Source: Amycolatopsis azurea DSM 43854 (GTDB taxonomy: Bacteria > Actinomycetota > Actinomycetes > Mycobacteriales > Pseudonocardiaceae). From it: DNA of 64,000 nucleotides. A program made the translations under genes and the position numbers. The DNA is taken from positions 190,171 to 254,170 of the forward strand of contig NZ_MUXN01000016.1 in NCBI RefSeq assembly GCF_001995215.1. Reading direction: 5' to 3'. The notes under the pieces are model-generated. The model was not told the origin of the DNA, did no database searches, and was given only the letters and a program-made list of their open reading frames with translations. Each line of letters starts with the position of its first letter. Position 1 is the stretch's first letter. Positions 43,753-53,209 of the stretch are shown piece by piece.

Positions 43753-43992
43753 CTAGCCAAGCACCACGACAGAAAACTCGTTGCCGTCGGGATCCGCCAT
43801 GCCGACCCGGCCGTTTTCCTCGGGTCCCCTTCGGGTCGCGCCGAGCGAGACGAGCCGGTCGACTTCCGTGAGAGGACCGTTCAGGACGAACCGGAGCCGG
43901 TTCGGTCCGGTCTTCGGGGTGAACGGCGGGCCGCCCCAAGTGATCTTCGGGCCGCCGTGCGGCGACCGGATCGCGGTCTCCTGGTTCGAATA
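43753..43992 (-). pseudogene. Remnant of a VOC/glyoxalase-like protein
   Basis: The minus strand encodes about 76 residues ending in a typical C-terminal half of a VOC domain. It reads RLRFVLNGPLTEVDRLVSLG, then GRVGMADPDGNEFSVVLG and a TAG stop at 43753-43755. The N-terminal half of the fold and a start codon are missing. Upstream codons are open but unlike the family, and a palindrome cluster begins at 44057. It is probably a truncated, non-functional gene. Confidence 0.6.
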
Positions 43993-44056
43993 CGCAGAAT
44001 TCGGCTGCTGGTTTACGTGCGCCGCGGGTGCGAGCGCGAGGTGTCGCTCAGAGTGA

Positions 44057-44105
44057 GGGGTGTGTGGAGATGGGGACGTTCAACGTCCCCATCTCCACAC
44101 ACCCC
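44057..44105. repeat. 49-base perfect palindrome, 24-base arms
   Basis: The arms at 44057-44080 and 44082-44105 meet at a single central C, with the core GACGTTCAACGTC. It is the most symmetrical member of the core-sharing palindromes. Confidence 0.9.
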
Positions 44106-44128
44106 GTCGCGACTGGGCCGGTCACGCG

Positions 44129-44177
44129 TGACTGTGTGGATTTCTGTGCGTCCAACGCACCAAAATCCACACAGTCA
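44129..44177. repeat. Inverted repeat, TGACTGTGTGGATTT arms
   Basis: Perfect 15-base arms at 44129-44143 and 44163-44177 enclose the nested TGCGT-CCAA-CGCA. It is the same arm family as 27463-27507. Confidence 0.85.
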
Positions 44178-44206
44178 GTGCCATGGGGCCTTCATGTACC
44201 AGGGCG

Positions 44207-46285
44207 TCAGCAGGAGACGCCGGACCGTCCGTTCTCGACCCGCGCGGTCAGCGTCCGCAGGAACGACGGATCCCCGTCCGCCGTCACGCGAACGTCGTAC
44301 CAGCCACCCGAAACCGGCCAGTCCACGGTGACCGAACCTCCGGCCCTGACCCGCACCACGCGCGTGAACCGCGAAGACGACAGCCGCAGCGTCAGCGCCG
44401 AAGTGCCCGAGTTGGACAGCTTGAACTCGACGCCCGAGCGCCACGTCAGGAACCGCGTCCGGACATCGACGCCCGCGGCGGCACCGCGACGGTTCCCGCG
44501 CAGCTCCCACCAGGACCGGTTCGGCCCCTGGACGACGACGCGGTACTCGTCACCGGGCAGGCGAACGACTTCCGGCGCCTCGCCGCGGACGTCGCGGTGC
44601 GCGGGCTCGGGGAACTCGCCCTTGTACGGGTACAGCGCGAAATGCGCCGAAGACGAGCCGCTGTTGGCCAGCGAGAGCGCCAGATTCCCGGACTTGTCGA
44701 CCGCGCCGGACACCGAGACCTGGTACGGCAGCGGACGCGACGGCCGGTTGCCGGGCTCGCCCACCGGCAGGCTCTGCTCCGCCGGGGCGGACGGCCGCCA
44801 GCGGCTGATCGGCGCGGGCACCGGACCGGGCCGGTTCACCCGCGGCTGGCGTCCGGCGCGCGAGAAGTCGAAGGCGCCGGTGAGGTCGCCCGCGACGGTC
44901 CGCCGCCACTTGCTGATGTTCGGCTCGCCGATCCCGGTCCAGCGCTCCAGGAACCGCAGCACCGAGGTGTGGTCGTACACGGTGGAGTCGACGTTGCCGC
45001 CGATCGACCACGGCGAGACGACCGTCATCGGCACACGCGGGCCGAAACCGAGCGGCTGGCCGTTGAAGTGGTCCGCGTCGTTCGCCGCGTTGCCGGGCGG
45101 CATCGGCGGCGGCACGTGGTCGAAGTAGCCGTCGTTCTCGTCGAAGTTGATCAGCAGCACCGTCTTCGACCACGTCTCACGGTCGGACGCGAGCGCGTCG
45201 AGCACGCGGTAGATCAGGTTCGCGCTGCCGACCGGGGTGGACGCGCCGGGGTGCTCGGAGTCCTTCGCGGACGGCACCAGCCAGCTCACCGCGGGCAGCC
45301 GCCGCGCCTGGATGTCCGCCTTCAGCCGGGTCACCAGCGTCTCCGGCTCGCTGCGGTACATGGCCTTCTTGAACAGGTTCCGCTCGGCGGGCGTCAGCTT
45401 CGCGACCCCGGCGTCGAACTGCGCGAGCAGCTTCGTGCGCTCCTCGGGGGTCTTCTTGAGCAGCTCGTCGTAGAACTCCTCGGTGGTGCGGAACTTCTGC
45501 TCGACCGAGGCGAGGATCTTCGTACCGACCTTCTTGAACGGCACGAAGTACTCGACCGCGTTGTCGGTGAAGTTGTCCCACTCCTGGTAGATCTGCCACG
45601 GCACCCCGGCCGCTTCGAGCCGCTCCGGGTACGTCGTCCAGTCGTAGCCCGCGTGGTCGTAGGAGTACGCCGCGTTCGAGACCGCGCGGTTCGTCGTGCT
45701 GCCCGGTTCGAACCCGGTGGTCCCGGTCCAGAGGAAGTTCCGGTTCGGGTTGGTCGAGCCGAAGATCGAGCAGTGGTAGGCGTCGCAGATGGTGAAGGTG
45801 TCCGCGAGTTCGTACTGCAGCGCGATGTCGCGGCGCTCGTAGTACGTCATGGTGGCGGGGGTCTTCGCCGCGATCCAGCCGTTGTTCCAGCCGCGCGCCC
45901 ACGCCTTGCCGCTGCCGTTCCAGCTGTGGTCGAGGTCGCCGAGGTACTGGATGTCGTCCGCGTTCCGCCCCGCCAGCTCGGCCGCCTTGCGCACCGAGAA
46001 CGGCAGCACCGTGCCGCCGGCGGGGTTCGGCTGCTCGAACACCGATCTCCCGGACGGCAGTTCGAGCGGATGGGTGTCGGAGAAGCCCCGGACGCCGCGC
46101 AGATTGCCGTAGTAGTGGTCGAACGACCGGTTCTCCTGCATCAGCACGATCACGTGCTCGATGGCGTCGAGTCCGCCGCGGCGCATGGGTTCGGCCATGG
46201 CCGCGTGCACGGACGGCGGGAGAAGGGTGGTGGCGGCCGCGGCGCCGGTGGCGCCCAGCAACGTACGGCGTGACAGTTCAGGCAT
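44207..46285 (-). CDS. Tat-exported phosphocholine-type phospholipase C
   Basis: The 692-residue phosphoesterase has a Tat signal (SRRTLLGATGAAAATTLLPP). Its catalytic domain covers about residues 40-490. The metal and nucleophile region is EHVIVLMQENRSFDHYYGNL near 43-62, with the conserved ENRSFD; INFDENDGYFDHVPPP near 362-377 and YDHTSVLRFLERW near 420 follow. The C-terminus has two DUF756-type beta domains (about 505-690). Such enzymes hydrolyse phosphatidylcholine or sphingomyelin outside the cell. It ends near the two palindromes at 44057-44177. Confidence 0.9.
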   Translation of the reverse strand: MPELSRRTLLGATGAAAATTLLPPSVHAAMAEPMRRGGLDAIEHVIVLMQENRSFDHYYGNLRGVRGFSDTHPLELPSGRSVFEQPNPAGGTVLPFSVRKAAELAGRNADDIQYLGDLDHSWNGSGKAWARGWNNGWIAAKTPATMTYYERRDIALQYELADTFTICDAYHCSIFGSTNPNRNFLWTGTTGFEPGSTTNRAVSNAAYSYDHAGYDWTTYPERLEAAGVPWQIYQEWDNFTDNAVEYFVPFKKVGTKILASVEQKFRTTEEFYDELLKKTPEERTKLLAQFDAGVAKLTPAERNLFKKAMYRSEPETLVTRLKADIQARRLPAVSWLVPSAKDSEHPGASTPVGSANLIYRVLDALASDRETWSKTVLLINFDENDGYFDHVPPPMPPGNAANDADHFNGQPLGFGPRVPMTVVSPWSIGGNVDSTVYDHTSVLRFLERWTGIGEPNISKWRRTVAGDLTGAFDFSRAGRQPRVNRPGPVPAPISRWRPSAPAEQSLPVGEPGNRPSRPLPYQVSVSGAVDKSGNLALSLANSGSSSAHFALYPYKGEFPEPAHRDVRGEAPEVVRLPGDEYRVVVQGPNRSWWELRGNRRGAAAGVDVRTRFLTWRSGVEFKLSNSGTSALTLRLSSSRFTRVVRVRAGGSVTVDWPVSGGWYDVRVTADGDPSFLRTLTARVENGRSGVSC

Positions 46286-46477
46286 GCGGGCGACCTAATC
46301 CCAGCAATGTGAACGGCACAAGAACCGAACAGGTCGTCTTGACGGCTAACGTCGTTCGCGACGCTCCCCGCCCCGCTTCACTGCGCTGAGTGACGGTCCG
46401 GCGGGGTGACACCGCTGAACGGCTGGCGGGGCGGTAACCTCACGGGCACCAAGACCGCAGACCCTTGAGGAGGGCCC

Positions 46478-46876
46478 GTGTCGGCAGGGCAGATCGCCGC
46501 GCTGATCGCCGCAGGAGCATTCGTCGTACTCGTCGTGCTGCTGGCGATCGTGCTGTTCAAGCTCGGCCGGACCCTGGACGAGGCCACGATCGCCATCCGC
46601 AAGGCGCACGAGAACACCGACCCGCTGCTGATCGGCGCGAACGAGACGATCACGCACGTCAACACGCAGCTGGAGCGGGTCGACGGCATCACCGCCAACG
46701 CGCAGGCCGTGTCCGGCAACGTGTCCGCGCTGTCGTCGGTGTTCACCGCGACGCTCGGTGGTCCGCTCGTGAAGACGGCCGCGCTGTCCTACGGCCTCAG
46801 CAAGGCGATCAAGGCCCGCCGTAAGAAGGCGGAAGCGAAGGCCGCGCGCCCGGCGAAGAAGCGGGGCCGCAAATGA
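46478..46876 (+). CDS. DUF948 membrane-anchored protein
   Basis: The 132-residue protein has one N-terminal membrane helix (IAALIAAGAFVVLVVLLAIVL) and a DUF948-like amphipathic region with IRKAHENTDPLL and ITHVNTQLERVDGITANAQ. The tail is Lys/Ala-rich (RRKKAEAKAARPAKKRGRK). The family is general and functionally unclear. The GTG at 46478 follows GAGGAGGG (46468-46475). It overlaps the next gene by ATGA and lies upstream of alaS, a conserved actinobacterial arrangement. Confidence 0.83.
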   Translation: MSAGQIAALIAAGAFVVLVVLLAIVLFKLGRTLDEATIAIRKAHENTDPLLIGANETITHVNTQLERVDGITANAQAVSGNVSALSSVFTATLGGPLVKTAALSYGLSKAIKARRKKAEAKAARPAKKRGRK

Positions 46877-47184
46877 AGCGCCTGTTCTGGCTCGGTGTCG
46901 GCGTCGTCGCCGGCGTCGCCCTGTCACGCAAAGCGACGGAAACCGCTCGCCAGGCCACTCCGGCGGGGTTAGCCTCGAACCTGGGCGACGCCGTGCGGGA
47001 ACTCGCGGGCGCCGTCGGTTCGTTCGGCGCGGAGGTCCGCGCCGGGATGAACGAACGGGAACAGGAGCTGCACGACATGGTGTCCGAACGCACCGGTTTG
47101 AGCACGGCCTCGGAAGGCCCCGCGGGCAGGCACGCGGCCCAGCCGCGTCGCCCGGTCCGGCGAGCTCGCCGGGCGGAGGGCTGA
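46873..47184 (+). CDS. Small membrane-anchored protein upstream of alaS
   Basis: The 103-residue protein has a short N-terminal hydrophobic segment (LFWLGVGVVAGVALS), a helical middle containing LGDAVRELAGAVGSFGAEVRAG and a basic Arg-rich tail. Small proteins of this type commonly sit between the DUF948 gene and alaS in actinomycetes, and no function is assigned. The ATG overlaps the DUF948 stop. Confidence 0.75.
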   Translation: MKRLFWLGVGVVAGVALSRKATETARQATPAGLASNLGDAVRELAGAVGSFGAEVRAGMNEREQELHDMVSERTGLSTASEGPAGRHAAQPRRPVRRARRAEG

Positions 47185-47284
47185 TCGGGTCGCGTCCGCG
47201 ACCAGAAAGAGCCCGGCCCTCCGCCGTTCCGGCCTGTCCGCATTCCCCGCGCTTTCACGCGAGCCCGCATACAAGGACGATCCT

Positions 47285-49948
47285 GTGGAAACACACGAAA
47301 TCACCCAGCGTTTTCTGAGCCATTTCGAGAACAAGGGACACACGCGCGTGCCCAGCGCGCCGCTGATCCTCGACGACCCGAACCTGCTGTTCGTCAACGC
47401 CGGCATGGTCCAGTTCAAGCCGTACTTCCTCGGCGAGGCCCCGCCGCCGTACCCGCGCGCGACCAGCGTCCAGAAGTGCGTCCGCACGCCGGACATCGAC
47501 GAGGTCGGCAAGACCACCCGGCACAACACGTTCTTCCAGATGGCCGGGAACTTCTCCTTCGGCGACTACTTCAAGGAAGGCGCCATCGAGGCGGCCTGGG
47601 AGCTGATCACCAAGCCCCAGGGCGAGGGCGGCTACGGCCTCGACCCGGCGCGCATCTGGGCGACCGTCTACGAGGACGACTCCGAGGCCGCGGGCCTGTG
47701 GAAGAAGCTCACCGGCCTGCCCGGCGAGCGCATCCAGTCCCGTGACGGCAAGGACAACTACTGGGACATGGGCGTACCCGGTCCCGGTGGCCCGTGCTCG
47801 GAGATCTACTACGACCGCGGCCCCGACTACGGCCGCGAGGGTGGCCCGGTCGCCGACGAGGACCGCTACATCGAGATCTGGAACCTCGTCTTCATGCAGG
47901 ACGTGCGGGGCGACAAGAGCCCGAAGCACGGCCACAAGCCGATCGGTGAGCTGCCGAAGAAGAACATCGACACCGGCATGGGTGTCGAGCGCGTCGCGAC
48001 GATCCTGCAGGGCGTCGAGAACGTCTACGAGACCGACCTCGTCCGCCCGGTGATCGGCCGCGCGGAGGAGTTCTCCGGTCGCCGCTACGGCTCCGACCAC
48101 ACCGACGACGTCCGCTTCCGCGTCATCGCCGACCACGCCCGCACCGGTGTGCTGCTCATCGGCGACGGCGTCACCCCGGGCAACGACGGCCGCGGTTACG
48201 TGCTGCGCCGTCTGCTGCGCCGCATCATCCGCTCCGCGCGCCTGCTGGGTGTGCACGAGCCGGTGCTGCCCGCCTTCGCCGCGGTCGTCCGCGACACGAT
48301 GGGCCCGACGTACCCCGAGCTGGTCGCCGGTTTCGACCGCATCGAGGACGTCGTCCGCGTCGAGGAGGAGGCCTTCCTCTCCACGCTCACCAGCGGTTCG
48401 CGCATCTTCGACCTCGCGGCCGAGGAGACCAAGCGCGAGGGCGGCTCGCTGCTGGCCGGGGACAAGGCGTTCCAGCTGCACGACACCTACGGCTTCCCGA
48501 TCGACCTGACCCTCGAGATGGCGTCCGAGCAGGGCCTGACCGTCGACGAAGAGGGCTTCCGCACGCTCATGAACGAGCAGCGGCAGCGCGCGAAGGCCGA
48601 CGCGGCGTCCCGCAAGACCGGGCACGGCGACCTGTCCGAGTACCGCAAGGTGCTGGAGCAGAGCGGCGAGACCGAGTTCCTCGGCTACACCGACCTCCAG
48701 GCCGAAGCGAAGGTCGTCGCGCTGCTGGAAGACGGCGTCCCGGTACGCAGCGTCGGCGCGGGCAAGAAGGCGGAGCTGGTCCTGGACCGCACGCCGTTCT
48801 ACGCCGAGAGCGGTGGCCAGGTCGCCGACACCGGCGTGCTGCTCGGCGACGGCGTCGAGCTCAAGGTCCACGACGTGCAGAAGATCGTGCCGGGCCTGTT
48901 CGTGCACCGCGTCGAGGTCGTCGACGGCGAGGTCGGCGTCGGCAGCACGCTGACCGGTTCGGTCGACCAGCACCGCCGTCTGTCCATCGAGCGGTCGCAC
49001 TCCGCGACGCACCTGGTCCACGCGGCCGTGCGCGGCGCGTACGGCAAGCGCGCGGCGCAGGCCGGTTCGCTGAACTCGCCGGGCCGGATGCGATTCGACT
49101 TCACCACCTCCGGCGGGGTCTCCGCCGACGTGCTGACCGAGGTCGAGGAGGAGGTCAACGACTACCTCCAGACCAACGTCGAGGTGAACACCTTCGTCAC
49201 CACGAAGGACAAGGCCCTCGAACTGGGCGCGGTCGCGCTCTTCGGCGAGAAGTACGGCAACGACGTCCGCGTCGTCGACATGGGCGAGTACTCCCGCGAA
49301 CTCTGCGGTGGCACCCACGTCGGCCGCATCGGCCAGCTCGGCCTGGTGAAACTGGTGGGCGACTCGTCCATCGGTTCCGGCGTGCACCGCGTCGAGGCGC
49401 TGGTCGGCACGGACGCGCTCAAGTACGTCCGCAAGGAGCAGCTGCTCGTCTCGCAGCTCGCGAACACCTTCAAGGTGCCGTCGGAGCAGCTGCCGTCGCG
49501 GATCGACGACGTGCTCACCCGGCTCAAGAACGCCGAGAAGGAGATCGAGCAGCTGCGCACCCAGCAGGTGCTCGGGTCGGCGGGCTCGCTCGCCGACAAG
49601 GCCGAGGACATCGGCGGGATCGCGGTCGTCGCGGAGAAGCTCGGCGAGGGCGTCGACTCGAACGGTCTGCGCGCGCTTGCGCAGGACATCCGCGGCAGGC
49701 TCGGAAACCGTCCCGGCATCGTCGCGCTGTTCGCCCCGCAGGGCGAGAAGGTCGCCTTCGTCGTCGCCACCACCAAGGCGGCGCAGGAGAAGGGCATCGC
49801 GGCGGGCAAGCTCGTCCCGTCCTTCGCCGAGGCGATCGGTGGCCGCGGCGGCGGCAAGCCGGACATGGCCCAGGGCGGCGGCACGAACCCGGCCGGGGCC
49901 GAGCAGGCCATCGCCTCACTGCGCGCGGCGGTCGCCGAAGTTGGCTGA
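47285..49948 (+). CDS. alaS: Alanyl-tRNA synthetase
   Basis: The 887-residue class II synthetase has the catalytic core in the first 240 residues (RFLSHFENKGHTRVPS, MVQFKPYFLGE, then MAGNFSFGDYFKEGAIE). The editing domain has HSATHLVHAAVR near 571-582 and CGGTHVGRIGQLG near 674-686, which supply the zinc ligands. The C-Ala domain runs from about 765 to the end with a Gly-rich tail. It charges tRNA-Ala and clears mischarged Ser and Gly. The start is GTG at 47285. The last eight bases overlap the ruvX start. Confidence 0.96.
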   Translation: METHEITQRFLSHFENKGHTRVPSAPLILDDPNLLFVNAGMVQFKPYFLGEAPPPYPRATSVQKCVRTPDIDEVGKTTRHNTFFQMAGNFSFGDYFKEGAIEAAWELITKPQGEGGYGLDPARIWATVYEDDSEAAGLWKKLTGLPGERIQSRDGKDNYWDMGVPGPGGPCSEIYYDRGPDYGREGGPVADEDRYIEIWNLVFMQDVRGDKSPKHGHKPIGELPKKNIDTGMGVERVATILQGVENVYETDLVRPVIGRAEEFSGRRYGSDHTDDVRFRVIADHARTGVLLIGDGVTPGNDGRGYVLRRLLRRIIRSARLLGVHEPVLPAFAAVVRDTMGPTYPELVAGFDRIEDVVRVEEEAFLSTLTSGSRIFDLAAEETKREGGSLLAGDKAFQLHDTYGFPIDLTLEMASEQGLTVDEEGFRTLMNEQRQRAKADAASRKTGHGDLSEYRKVLEQSGETEFLGYTDLQAEAKVVALLEDGVPVRSVGAGKKAELVLDRTPFYAESGGQVADTGVLLGDGVELKVHDVQKIVPGLFVHRVEVVDGEVGVGSTLTGSVDQHRRLSIERSHSATHLVHAAVRGAYGKRAAQAGSLNSPGRMRFDFTTSGGVSADVLTEVEEEVNDYLQTNVEVNTFVTTKDKALELGAVALFGEKYGNDVRVVDMGEYSRELCGGTHVGRIGQLGLVKLVGDSSIGSGVHRVEALVGTDALKYVRKEQLLVSQLANTFKVPSEQLPSRIDDVLTRLKNAEKEIEQLRTQQVLGSAGSLADKAEDIGGIAVVAEKLGEGVDSNGLRALAQDIRGRLGNRPGIVALFAPQGEKVAFVVATTKAAQEKGIAAGKLVPSFAEAIGGRGGGKPDMAQGGGTNPAGAEQAIASLRAAVAEVG

Positions 49949-50444
49949 CGACGCCCTTCAGCGGCGCCCGGATCGGCCCGGAGAGTCCGATCCGGGGCGC
50001 GGCAGGCGGCTCGGGGTGGATGTCGGATCCGTCCGGGTCGGGATCGCGCTGAGCGATCCCGACCCCATCCTCGCGAGCCCGCTCGTTACCCTCACTCGCG
50101 ACGTGACTGGCGACAAGGACGTCGACCAGCTCGTCGAGCTCGTCACGGAACACGACGTGGTCGAAGTCGTCGTCGGGCTGCCGCGGACGCTCAAGGACCG
50201 TCACGGTCCGGCGGCCGAAGCGGCGCTCGACTACGCCGAAAAGGTCGCCGCGAGGATCGCTCCGGTGCCGGTGCGGCTGGCCGACGAGCGGTTGACCACG
50301 GTGACGGCATCCAGGATGCTGTCGCAGCGTGGGGTGAAGGGACGTAAGCAACGTGCCGTCGTCGATCAGGCGGCCGCGGTCGAGATCCTGCAGGCGTGGA
50401 TCGACGCGGTAGCGGCACATCGCGCACGGAAGGGCGACACATGA
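49941..50444 (+). CDS. ruvX: RuvX/YqgF-type Holliday junction resolvase-like protein
   Basis: The 167-residue RNase H-fold protein shows LGVDVGSVRVGIALSDPD near residues 25-42, VVEVVVGLPRTLKDRHGP near 74-91, LADERLTTVTASRML near 113-127 and the late Asp in VVDQAAAVEIL near 143-153. It is the YqgF/RuvX family, implicated in pre-16S rRNA processing or Holliday junction cleavage. TTG at 49941 is the only plausible start before the conserved N-terminal strand and overlaps the alaS end. It overlaps mltG by ATGA. Confidence 0.88.
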   Translation: MADDALQRRPDRPGESDPGRGRRLGVDVGSVRVGIALSDPDPILASPLVTLTRDVTGDKDVDQLVELVTEHDVVEVVVGLPRTLKDRHGPAAEAALDYAEKVAARIAPVPVRLADERLTTVTASRMLSQRGVKGRKQRAVVDQAAAVEILQAWIDAVAAHRARKGDT

Positions 50445-52291
50445 CCGAGCCCCACGGCCGGCCCGAACGCCGTCAGGGCGGTAGACGAAGGTTGCGGGAG
50501 CCTGAAGAGGCCAGTCCGCCACCGGCCCCGCCCCGTCGCAGGCCCGAACCCCAGCCGACGGGCCGACGGCACATCCGGGAGGAACCCCCCGAGGCCCCGC
50601 CCGCGCCGCGTGTACGGCGTTCGGCGGAAGAACCGCCGCCTCGCGCTCGCCGGTCCCCGGATGAGCCGCCGCCTCCGCGTGCGCGCCGGGCGGCCGCCGA
50701 CGATCCGCCGCCTCGTGCGCAGCGTCCGGCCCCGCACCGGCGGGCCATGGAACCCGCGGCCCCGCCACCACAGCAGCCACCACCGCCTCCCGCACCTCAG
50801 CGGCGGTCCCCCCAGCCGGGTGACCGGGGTCTTGGCGTACCCGCGTACGCGCAGGACGAGCCGCCTCGTCCCGGCCGCCGCAGGCGCCGCGAGGAGGATG
50901 ACGGCCCGCTCCCGGACGAGCGGCCGACCGACATCATCCCCGCGATCCAGGAAGCGCCGCTGGCCCGGCGTCCCGGCGCCGCTCCTCCGCCGCCTCAGGG
51001 CAGCGAAGAGGAATACAACGAGATCTTCGGCGAAGACGCGTACGACGACTATGACGAGTACGACGACTACGAGGATTACGAAGACGAGCGGGATTTCGAC
51101 GACGAAGACCGCGCCGAGCCCGAGCGCATCGAGGACGAACGGCCGGAACGCCAAGGGCCTCCGCCCAAGAAGCGCAAGAAGAAGCGCGCGCTGGGCTGGA
51201 TCGCCGCGCTGACCGTGCTCGTCCTGCTCGCCGGCGGCGCTTACTACGGCTTCACCGAGATCTTCGGCTACGACGACTACGAAGGCACCGGCGAGAGCGA
51301 CGTCCTCGTCCAGGTGGAGAAGGGCGACTCGACGTCGGCGATCGGCAACCGGCTCCAGGCGGCCGGGGTGGTCGCCAGCGGCAAGGCGTTCGTGAAGGCG
51401 GGCGAGGACAACACCGCCGTCTCGCGGCTCCAGCAGGGCTACTACGTCATGAAGACGAAGATGTCCGGCGCCAGCGCGGTCGAGAAGATGATCGCGCCCG
51501 CGACGAAGGTCGGCCAGGTCGAGATCCGGCCGTACACCCAGTTCCACGACATCACCCAGCCCGACGGCAAAAAGACGCCCGGGGTGTACACGTTGCTGTC
51601 CAAGGCTTCCTGCGCCGACCTGAACGGCACGAGCACCTGTATCCCGGTCGAGGAACTGAAAAAGACGATCGAGACCGCGGATGTGGCGAAACTGGGCGTG
51701 CCGTCGTGGGCGGTCGAGGCCGCCACCAACGCCGAGCACAAGGACCGGCGGCTCGAAGGGCTCATCGCCCCGGGCATCTTCAACGTCAAGCCCGGATGGA
51801 CGGCCGAAGAACTGCTCACCGACGTCGTGACGACCTCGGCGAAGCGCATCCTCGACGCCGGGCTCAGCGACCAGTCGAAGGGCGAGGGCAAGACGCCGTA
51901 CGAGACGCTCGTCATCGCCTCGATCATCGAACGCGAGGCGGTGAAGGCCGACTTCGGGAAGATCTCGCGGGTCGTCTACAACCGGCTCGACAAGAAGATG
52001 CGGCTCGAGATGGACTCGACGGTCAACTACGTCCTCGACCGGCCGACCCTGCTGACCAAACCCGAGGAACGGGAAAAAGCGGGCGTCTACAACACCTACA
52101 AGTCGGTCGGCCTGACCCCGACGCCGATCGCGGTCCCGAGCGCGGAGGCGATCCAGGCCGCGCTGAAGCCGGCGGCGGGGGAGTGGCTGTTCTTCGTCAA
52201 ATGCGAGAAGAACGGACTCTCCTGCTTCACGGTGACGAACGACGAGCACAACAAGGCCAAGCTGGACGCACAGAGGCGCGGTGTCTACTAA
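50441..52291 (+). CDS. mltG: Endolytic murein transglycosylase MltG
   Basis: The 616-residue single-pass membrane protein has a cytoplasmic N-terminal extension of about 245 residues. It is Pro/Arg-rich, then acidic (YDDYDEYDDYEDYEDERD), then strongly basic (PPKKRKKKR). A membrane helix follows (LGWIAALTVLVLLAGGAYYG). The external YceG/MltG domain has a LysM-like start (VLVQVEKGDSTSAIGNRL) and a catalytic region ASIIEREAVKADFGKISRVVYNRL near residues 488-511, whose Glu is the likely acid. It cuts nascent glycan strands. The long charged tail is typical of actinomycetes and may bind divisome or elongation partners. Confidence 0.9.
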   Translation: MTEPHGRPERRQGGRRRLREPEEASPPPAPPRRRPEPQPTGRRHIREEPPEAPPAPRVRRSAEEPPPRARRSPDEPPPPRARRAAADDPPPRAQRPAPHRRAMEPAAPPPQQPPPPPAPQRRSPQPGDRGLGVPAYAQDEPPRPGRRRRREEDDGPLPDERPTDIIPAIQEAPLARRPGAAPPPPQGSEEEYNEIFGEDAYDDYDEYDDYEDYEDERDFDDEDRAEPERIEDERPERQGPPPKKRKKKRALGWIAALTVLVLLAGGAYYGFTEIFGYDDYEGTGESDVLVQVEKGDSTSAIGNRLQAAGVVASGKAFVKAGEDNTAVSRLQQGYYVMKTKMSGASAVEKMIAPATKVGQVEIRPYTQFHDITQPDGKKTPGVYTLLSKASCADLNGTSTCIPVEELKKTIETADVAKLGVPSWAVEAATNAEHKDRRLEGLIAPGIFNVKPGWTAEELLTDVVTTSAKRILDAGLSDQSKGEGKTPYETLVIASIIEREAVKADFGKISRVVYNRLDKKMRLEMDSTVNYVLDRPTLLTKPEEREKAGVYNTYKSVGLTPTPIAVPSAEAIQAALKPAAGEWLFFVKCEKNGLSCFTVTNDEHNKAKLDAQRRGVY

Positions 52292-53135
52292 ACGCAAGGC
52301 CGCGATCCTCGGGAAACCGGTCGAACACTCCCTGTCACCCGTGCTGCACGGCGCCGCTTTTCGCGCCCTGGGGCTGGACGGCTGGACCTATGAGCGGGTC
52401 GAGATGGACAGTCCCGGGCTGCCCGCGTTCGTAGACGCTCTCGGTCCGGAGTGGACCGGCTTCTCGGTGACCATGCCCGGGAAACGGGCCGCATTGGAGT
52501 ACGCCGACGAGGTGACGCCGCGCGCGGCCGCCGTCGGCGCGGCGAACACGCTGGTGCGCCGGGAAGCCGGCTGGCTGGCCGACTGCACCGACGTCGACGG
52601 CGTCACCGAGGCCTTGCGGATCGCGGGGGAGTACACGCCCGGTGCGGACGACGGGGCCGTCGTCCTCGGTGCGGGCGGGACGGCCGCGGCGGCGGTCGTC
52701 GGGCTGGCCGCGCTCGGCGTGCGGACGGTCCGGCTCGTCGTGCGGGATCCCGCGCGGGCGACGGAAACGGTCGAGGCGGCTCAGCGGGCCGGGCTCGACG
52801 TCGAGGTCCTGCGCTGGGCCGACACCGACTTCGGGAAGGTCGCCGCGGACTCGGCGGTGCTGGTGAACACCGTGCCCCCGGACGCCGTCCGGCCACATCT
52901 GACGGAGCTGGCCGGGATCGGCTGCGTCCTCGACGTCATCTACCACCCCTGGCCGACCGCGCTCGCCGAGGCCGTCGCCGACCGGGGCGGGCGGCTGGCG
53001 ACGGGGTTGGACATGTTGCTGCATCAGGCTTTCGGACAATCCGAATACTTCACCGGACAGCCGGCGCCGCAGGCCGAAATGCGGGACGCGCTGCGCGAGG
53101 CGACCGGCGGGATCCTTCCTCTGCCGATTCTTTGA
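52281..53135 (+). CDS. aroE: Shikimate dehydrogenase
   Basis: The 284-residue enzyme has GKPVEHSLSPVLHGAAFRAL near residues 11-30 (shikimate-binding Ser-Leu-Ser) and the catalytic lysine in FSVTMPGKRAAL near 61-72. The NADP fold contains VVLGAGGTAAAAVVGLA near 129-145, and the closing block is GLDMLLHQAFGQSEYFTG. It reduces 3-dehydroshikimate in aromatic amino acid synthesis. The GTG at 52281 overlaps the end of mltG by 11 bases, completing the alaS-ruvX-mltG-aroE run. Confidence 0.9.
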   Translation: MSTKRKAAILGKPVEHSLSPVLHGAAFRALGLDGWTYERVEMDSPGLPAFVDALGPEWTGFSVTMPGKRAALEYADEVTPRAAAVGAANTLVRREAGWLADCTDVDGVTEALRIAGEYTPGADDGAVVLGAGGTAAAAVVGLAALGVRTVRLVVRDPARATETVEAAQRAGLDVEVLRWADTDFGKVAADSAVLVNTVPPDAVRPHLTELAGIGCVLDVIYHPWPTALAEAVADRGGRLATGLDMLLHQAFGQSEYFTGQPAPQAEMRDALREATGGILPLPIL

Positions 53136-53209
53136 GCGAAACCCCTGACAAGATCTCCCGGATTCGATAATCTGGTCGACTGCCTGCAGTTGGAACACTA
53201 GGGGGATCC

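Noticed and set aside
47255..49387. Leftward open frame of about 710 codons opposite alaS
   Set aside because: It is a shadow of alaS. Similar long frames opposite mltG (50366-52297) and on the opposite strand of the 3821-4696 gene were dropped for the same reason.
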